A stretch of DNA of 52,010 nt, from NCBI GenBank assembly GCA_009929735.1, contig RZZU01000019.1, positions 1 through 52,010 of the forward strand, in the 5' to 3' direction. The position numbers and the translations under genes are program-made. Shown here in pieces: positions 49,718 through 52,010 of this stretch (position 1 is its first letter; each line of letters begins with the position of its first letter). Below the pieces are notes generated by a model. That model made no database searches, was not told the origin of the DNA, and saw only the letters and a list, made by a program, of their open reading frames with translations. This DNA is from Clostridia bacterium (GTDB taxonomy: Bacteria; Bacillota; Clostridia; Lachnospirales; Anaerotignaceae).

Positions 49718-50191
49718 ATGGAACGCAATAAAAATTTATGTCAGGCGGATATGGAAGATTGGTTTTCGAAAATAAACGCAGCGGATTTTTATATGAGAAA
49801 ATTCGGCATTTTAAATTTATTAAACCCTAAATTTAAAGAATGCAGCTTTGAAAAAAAAGAGCTTGTACTGACTTTTGATGTCATGGATTGGGAATTAAAT
49901 CCCGAAGGTGGACTGCATGGGGGTATCATTGTGACAGGCTTTGACATGACCTTTGGGTTGCTGTGTCATTATTATGCGAAGCCAAATATGGTTTGCACCG
50001 TAAATCTTTCCACCACATTTATACAGCCTGTTTTGCCCAACGACATCGTGGAGTATCATGCTCATATTATTTCCCAAGGAAAAACTATTATCAGCCTGAC
50101 AGCTGAGGCACGCTTAAAAAGAGAGAATATTCTTGCGGCAACAGCAGCCACAACGTTTATGATTTTGGATAAGCAAATGGATACAAAATAA
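49718..50191 (+). CDS. PaaI-like hotdog thioesterase 2
   Basis: 157 residues, paralogue of the preceding gene: LNPEGGLHGGIIVTGFDMTFGLLCHYY aligns with the same helix, and both begin with an (E/A)DMExWF motif and share DVxEWELNP/DVMDWELNP. Arose by tandem duplication; the pair could form a hetero-oligomer. AAGGAAGG before ATG. Confidence 0.88.
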   Translation: MERNKNLCQADMEDWFSKINAADFYMRKFGILNLLNPKFKECSFEKKELVLTFDVMDWELNPEGGLHGGIIVTGFDMTFGLLCHYYAKPNMVCTVNLSTTFIQPVLPNDIVEYHAHIISQGKTIISLTAEARLKRENILAATAATTFMILDKQMDTK

Positions 50192-50207
50192 ATGCGTTAT
50201 AAATCTT

Positions 50208-50236
50208 AAAGGGTGCAGAGCAATCTGTACCTGTTT
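50208..50236 (+). terminator. Hairpin left of repeat copy D
   Basis: AAAGGGTGCAGA-GCAA-TCTGTACC. It is a diverged duplicate of the hairpin at 50480 (about 21 of 25 bases shared), 16 bases after the thioesterase stop. Confidence 0.65.
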
Positions 50237-50479
50237 AGACCGAAGATAAACCTTAGGCTTACCCAAACTTACTTGCTTTTTTAAAAAAGCAAGACCAAAA
50301 ACTTATTTATAAACCGTATGTTCATGAGGTTTATACTGGGGCAAGGATGCAATGGCAAAGAAGTGCCATCTATCCGAAGGACAGCTTTGCGGAGCAAAGT
50401 GCTGACCTGAAACACTCGTGGGTGTTTGAGGGCAAAACCCTCAAGGTTTTGGTTTTGATTTTAACTTTGTCAATACTTT
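50237..50479. repeat. Dispersed intergenic repeat family, copy D
   Basis: 243 bp in the reverse orientation to copy C: TTGCTTTTTT...AAAAAAGCAA, then GACCAAAAACTTAT, AAACCGTATG...ATGAGGTTTAT, a unique middle with CAGCTTTGCGGAGCAAAGTGCTG, then GTTTGAGGGCAAAACCCTC and AAGGTTTTGG. No ribosome site. Between convergent genes, flanked by similar hairpins. Confidence 0.82.
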
Positions 50480-50507
50480 AAAGGGCACAGAACAATCTGC
50501 ACCCTTT
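50480..50507 (-). terminator. ParB-gene terminator / right hairpin of copy D
   Basis: AAAGGGCACAGA/TCTGCACCCTTT, twelve paired positions with two wobbles. Ends the parB-like gene on the minus strand; only a short T-run. Confidence 0.7.
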
Positions 50508-50575
50508 GAAGTGTATGCCTTTTCAACCCTCTCATGCGAAACATGGCAATGCCCCCCTTATTTACCGTTATTCCT

Positions 50576-51415
50576 TCAAGCCGATTCCACCGCACCTTTG
50601 CGGATACGAATAATGATTTCACAGCCCTCTTCATTTTGCGTATCCTCATATGCCACATCCATGCCACTGCGGCGGATGACCTCTAAGGATTGCTTAATGG
50701 TATTGGTAAACAACCGAAAATCTGTAATATACCTTTTTTCCCGTCTTTCCCCTTTCACCGTATGCTTATTGCGCATTTCTTCCAATGTATGCTCCACAAA
50801 TTCCTCTGTACGCTTTACATTCATTTCCTCACGAATCATATGCGCCATTACCATCAGACGGCTTTGTTCATCGGGCAGGCGCAGCAAGGCTCTGGCATGA
50901 CGTTCTGTAAATTGATGCTCCAAAAGCTCTTTTTTGACACTGTCCTCCAATTTTAAAACACGCAGCTTATTCGCAATTGCCGATTGGCTTTTGGAAAGCT
51001 TTGTCGCAAGCTCCTCCTGCGTCAGCCCATAATCCTCCATCATATTGCGATAGCCCTCTGCCTCTTCCAAAAAACTCAGGTTTTGCCGCTGAATATTCTC
51101 AACAAATGCCAAAACCGCACTGTCACTGTCATTTACCTGTATAAATAAAGCAGGAATGGTGGTAAGCCCTGCCATTTCAGCCGCCCGCAGCCGCCGTTCT
51201 CCGGCAACCAATTCGTAGTAGCCGCCGCTCATTTTACGAACGGTAACTGGCTGTAATATTCCATAGGCGGTAATTGATTCCGCCAGCTCCTCTAATGCGC
51301 TAAGATTAAAATACTTTCTTGGCTGATATGGATTGGGGCGAATTTTTTCAATCGGCAATTGATATACAGCCTTCTCCTTTTTTAAACGCAATTCGGGAAA
51401 TTTCAAAACCTCCAT
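50576..51415 (-). CDS. ParB/Spo0J/Noc-family DNA-binding protein
   Basis: 279 residues. N-terminal basic stretch, the ParB CTPase region with box II GGYYELVAGERRLRAAEMAG and ENIQRQNLSFLEEAEGY, then a HTH (LTQEELATKLSKSQSAIANKLRVL) and a C-terminal dimer region. It could be ParB/Spo0J (segregation) or Noc (nucleoid occlusion). No parA or rsmG lies beside it and no parS or Noc-site palindrome was seen in the window. GGAGG before ATG. Confidence 0.9.
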   Translation of the reverse strand: MEVLKFPELRLKKEKAVYQLPIEKIRPNPYQPRKYFNLSALEELAESITAYGILQPVTVRKMSGGYYELVAGERRLRAAEMAGLTTIPALFIQVNDSDSAVLAFVENIQRQNLSFLEEAEGYRNMMEDYGLTQEELATKLSKSQSAIANKLRVLKLEDSVKKELLEHQFTERHARALLRLPDEQSRLMVMAHMIREEMNVKRTEEFVEHTLEEMRNKHTVKGERREKRYITDFRLFTNTIKQSLEVIRRSGMDVAYEDTQNEEGCEIIIRIRKGAVESA

Positions 51416-51918
51416 GTGTATTTCCTCCTTTTTTATTCTATGGAAACCGAGATACCATTACAAATCTACGGCATATTTCTTTTTTTTCATTTTATCATAG
51501 GAAAAGCGTTTTGAAAGAAAAAGAGTATAACAAAAACACTGTGCCCTCGACAAAAAATCAGTACTTCAGACACGAAAAACTCGAAGCGTTGGATATTTTG
51601 ACATAGGCTGTGAAAATCTTTGAAATTCTCTTTCTTTATTCGCCAAAACTTTTCATTTTTCACACTATATATATTGCAATTTTAATTTCAGAACACTATA
51701 TATTCCATTTTTTTCTTTTTACACATCCTATATTTTTACGAGTCGACCTGTGTTTTTGCGGTTGCAATCCATTCAATTTCCCGCCCAAATCCTTCAGATA
51801 AATACATTACCCCACACTGCCTATTTCCCAGGCTATGATTTCTCAAAATAACAATTCTGCGCTGTTATTTTCCCACGAAAATATTTTCAAATAAAAAAAG
51901 ACAGCATTCTCAATAAAA
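51416..51918. other. Intergenic region upstream of the parB-like gene
   Basis: A/T-rich with no gene carrying a ribosome site. CACTATATATATTGCA and GAACACTATATATTCC are a loose direct repeat near 51,662 and 51,690. Probably holds the parB-like promoter. Confidence 0.5.
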
Positions 51919-52010
51919 TGGACCCTATAAGATGGACAGTTAAAAAATAACTGCTTCTTTTATGGGGTCTATTTTTGCGCTATAATTGTCCATAGATTAG
52001 GAGGAAATTA
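51919..52010 (+). mobile_element. Left end of an IS3-like insertion sequence (partial)
   Basis: Starts TGGACCCTATAAGATGGACA, matching the style of IS3/IS150-group ends, with a GGGGTCTATTTTTG stretch, TATAAT at 51981 and a ribosome site TTAGGAGG just before the window edge. The transposase would begin outside. Confidence 0.5.

Noticed and set aside
50576..51415. Using the parB-like gene as proof of origin proximity
   Set aside because: No parA, gidA or gidB nearby and no parS or Noc site found; ParB/Noc paralogues occur away from origins.

Overview
This window looks like chromosomal DNA of an anaerobic, endospore-forming clostridium (Bacillota, probably near Lachnospirales). The evidence is a BofA/YaaL pair (sigma-K checkpoint), a one-piece pyruvate:ferredoxin oxidoreductase, the cdaA-cdaR-glmM operon, many small ferredoxins, GGAGG ribosome sites with frequent GTG/TTG starts, and A/T-rich intergenic DNA. 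There is no rRNA gene, so I do not name a genus.

Layout. 1-7.3 kb (minus): tRNA-Arg, then cdaA-cdaR-glmM (c-di-AMP synthesis and amino-sugar supply for the wall), lysS, greA and an unrecognised gene. 7.5-11.2 kb: nifJ from a strong promoter. 11.2-22 kb: a GGDEF protein, a lipoprotein, a cupin, proC, an ArsC-like protein, an SDR, a flavodoxin, an Fe-S-less family-4-type UDG, a rhomboid protease bracketed by DnaA-box clusters, bofA-yaaL, a lipoprotein and dapH. 22-29 kb (plus): an M20 deacetylase divergent from dapH, a MarR-MFP-RND efflux operon and an MBL hydrolase. 29-33.3 kb: a secreted copper-amine-oxidase-N protein, a C_GCAxxG family protein, a three-gene Fe-S operon, a MITE, and a Crp regulator divergent from a Crp-like protein without HTH. 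33.5-39.4 kb: a two-component system and the Cthe_2159/DUF4956/VTC cluster.

39,688-47,589 is an integrated element of about 7.9 kb with 10-bp att cores, inserted in the 3' end of the initiator tRNA-fMet gene. It carries a serine recombinase, a cI/cro-type switch, a RepA-like ATPase beside iteron-like repeats, small genes (three clear ones not previously evident), a possible scaffold, one major capsid protein and a phage-type sigma factor, but no terminase, portal or tail genes. It resembles a capsid-carrying satellite or a minimal prophage. Joining its two ends gives the recombinase a new C-terminus and its own terminator, which independently supports the excision model.

47.6-52 kb: tRNA-fMet/Tyr/Thr, a small membrane protein, an alpha/beta hydrolase with two tandem hotdog thioesterases, a ParB/Noc-family protein, and the left end of an IS3-like element at the edge.

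A second theme is a dispersed non-coding repeat family (four copies, at about 11.3, 14.3, 35.6 and 50.3 kb). Each copy sits at an intergenic transcription terminator and is flanked by hairpins. The copy at 35.6 kb is bracketed by an exact 28-bp duplication of the terminator hairpin, as if the element had inserted into the terminator and duplicated it.
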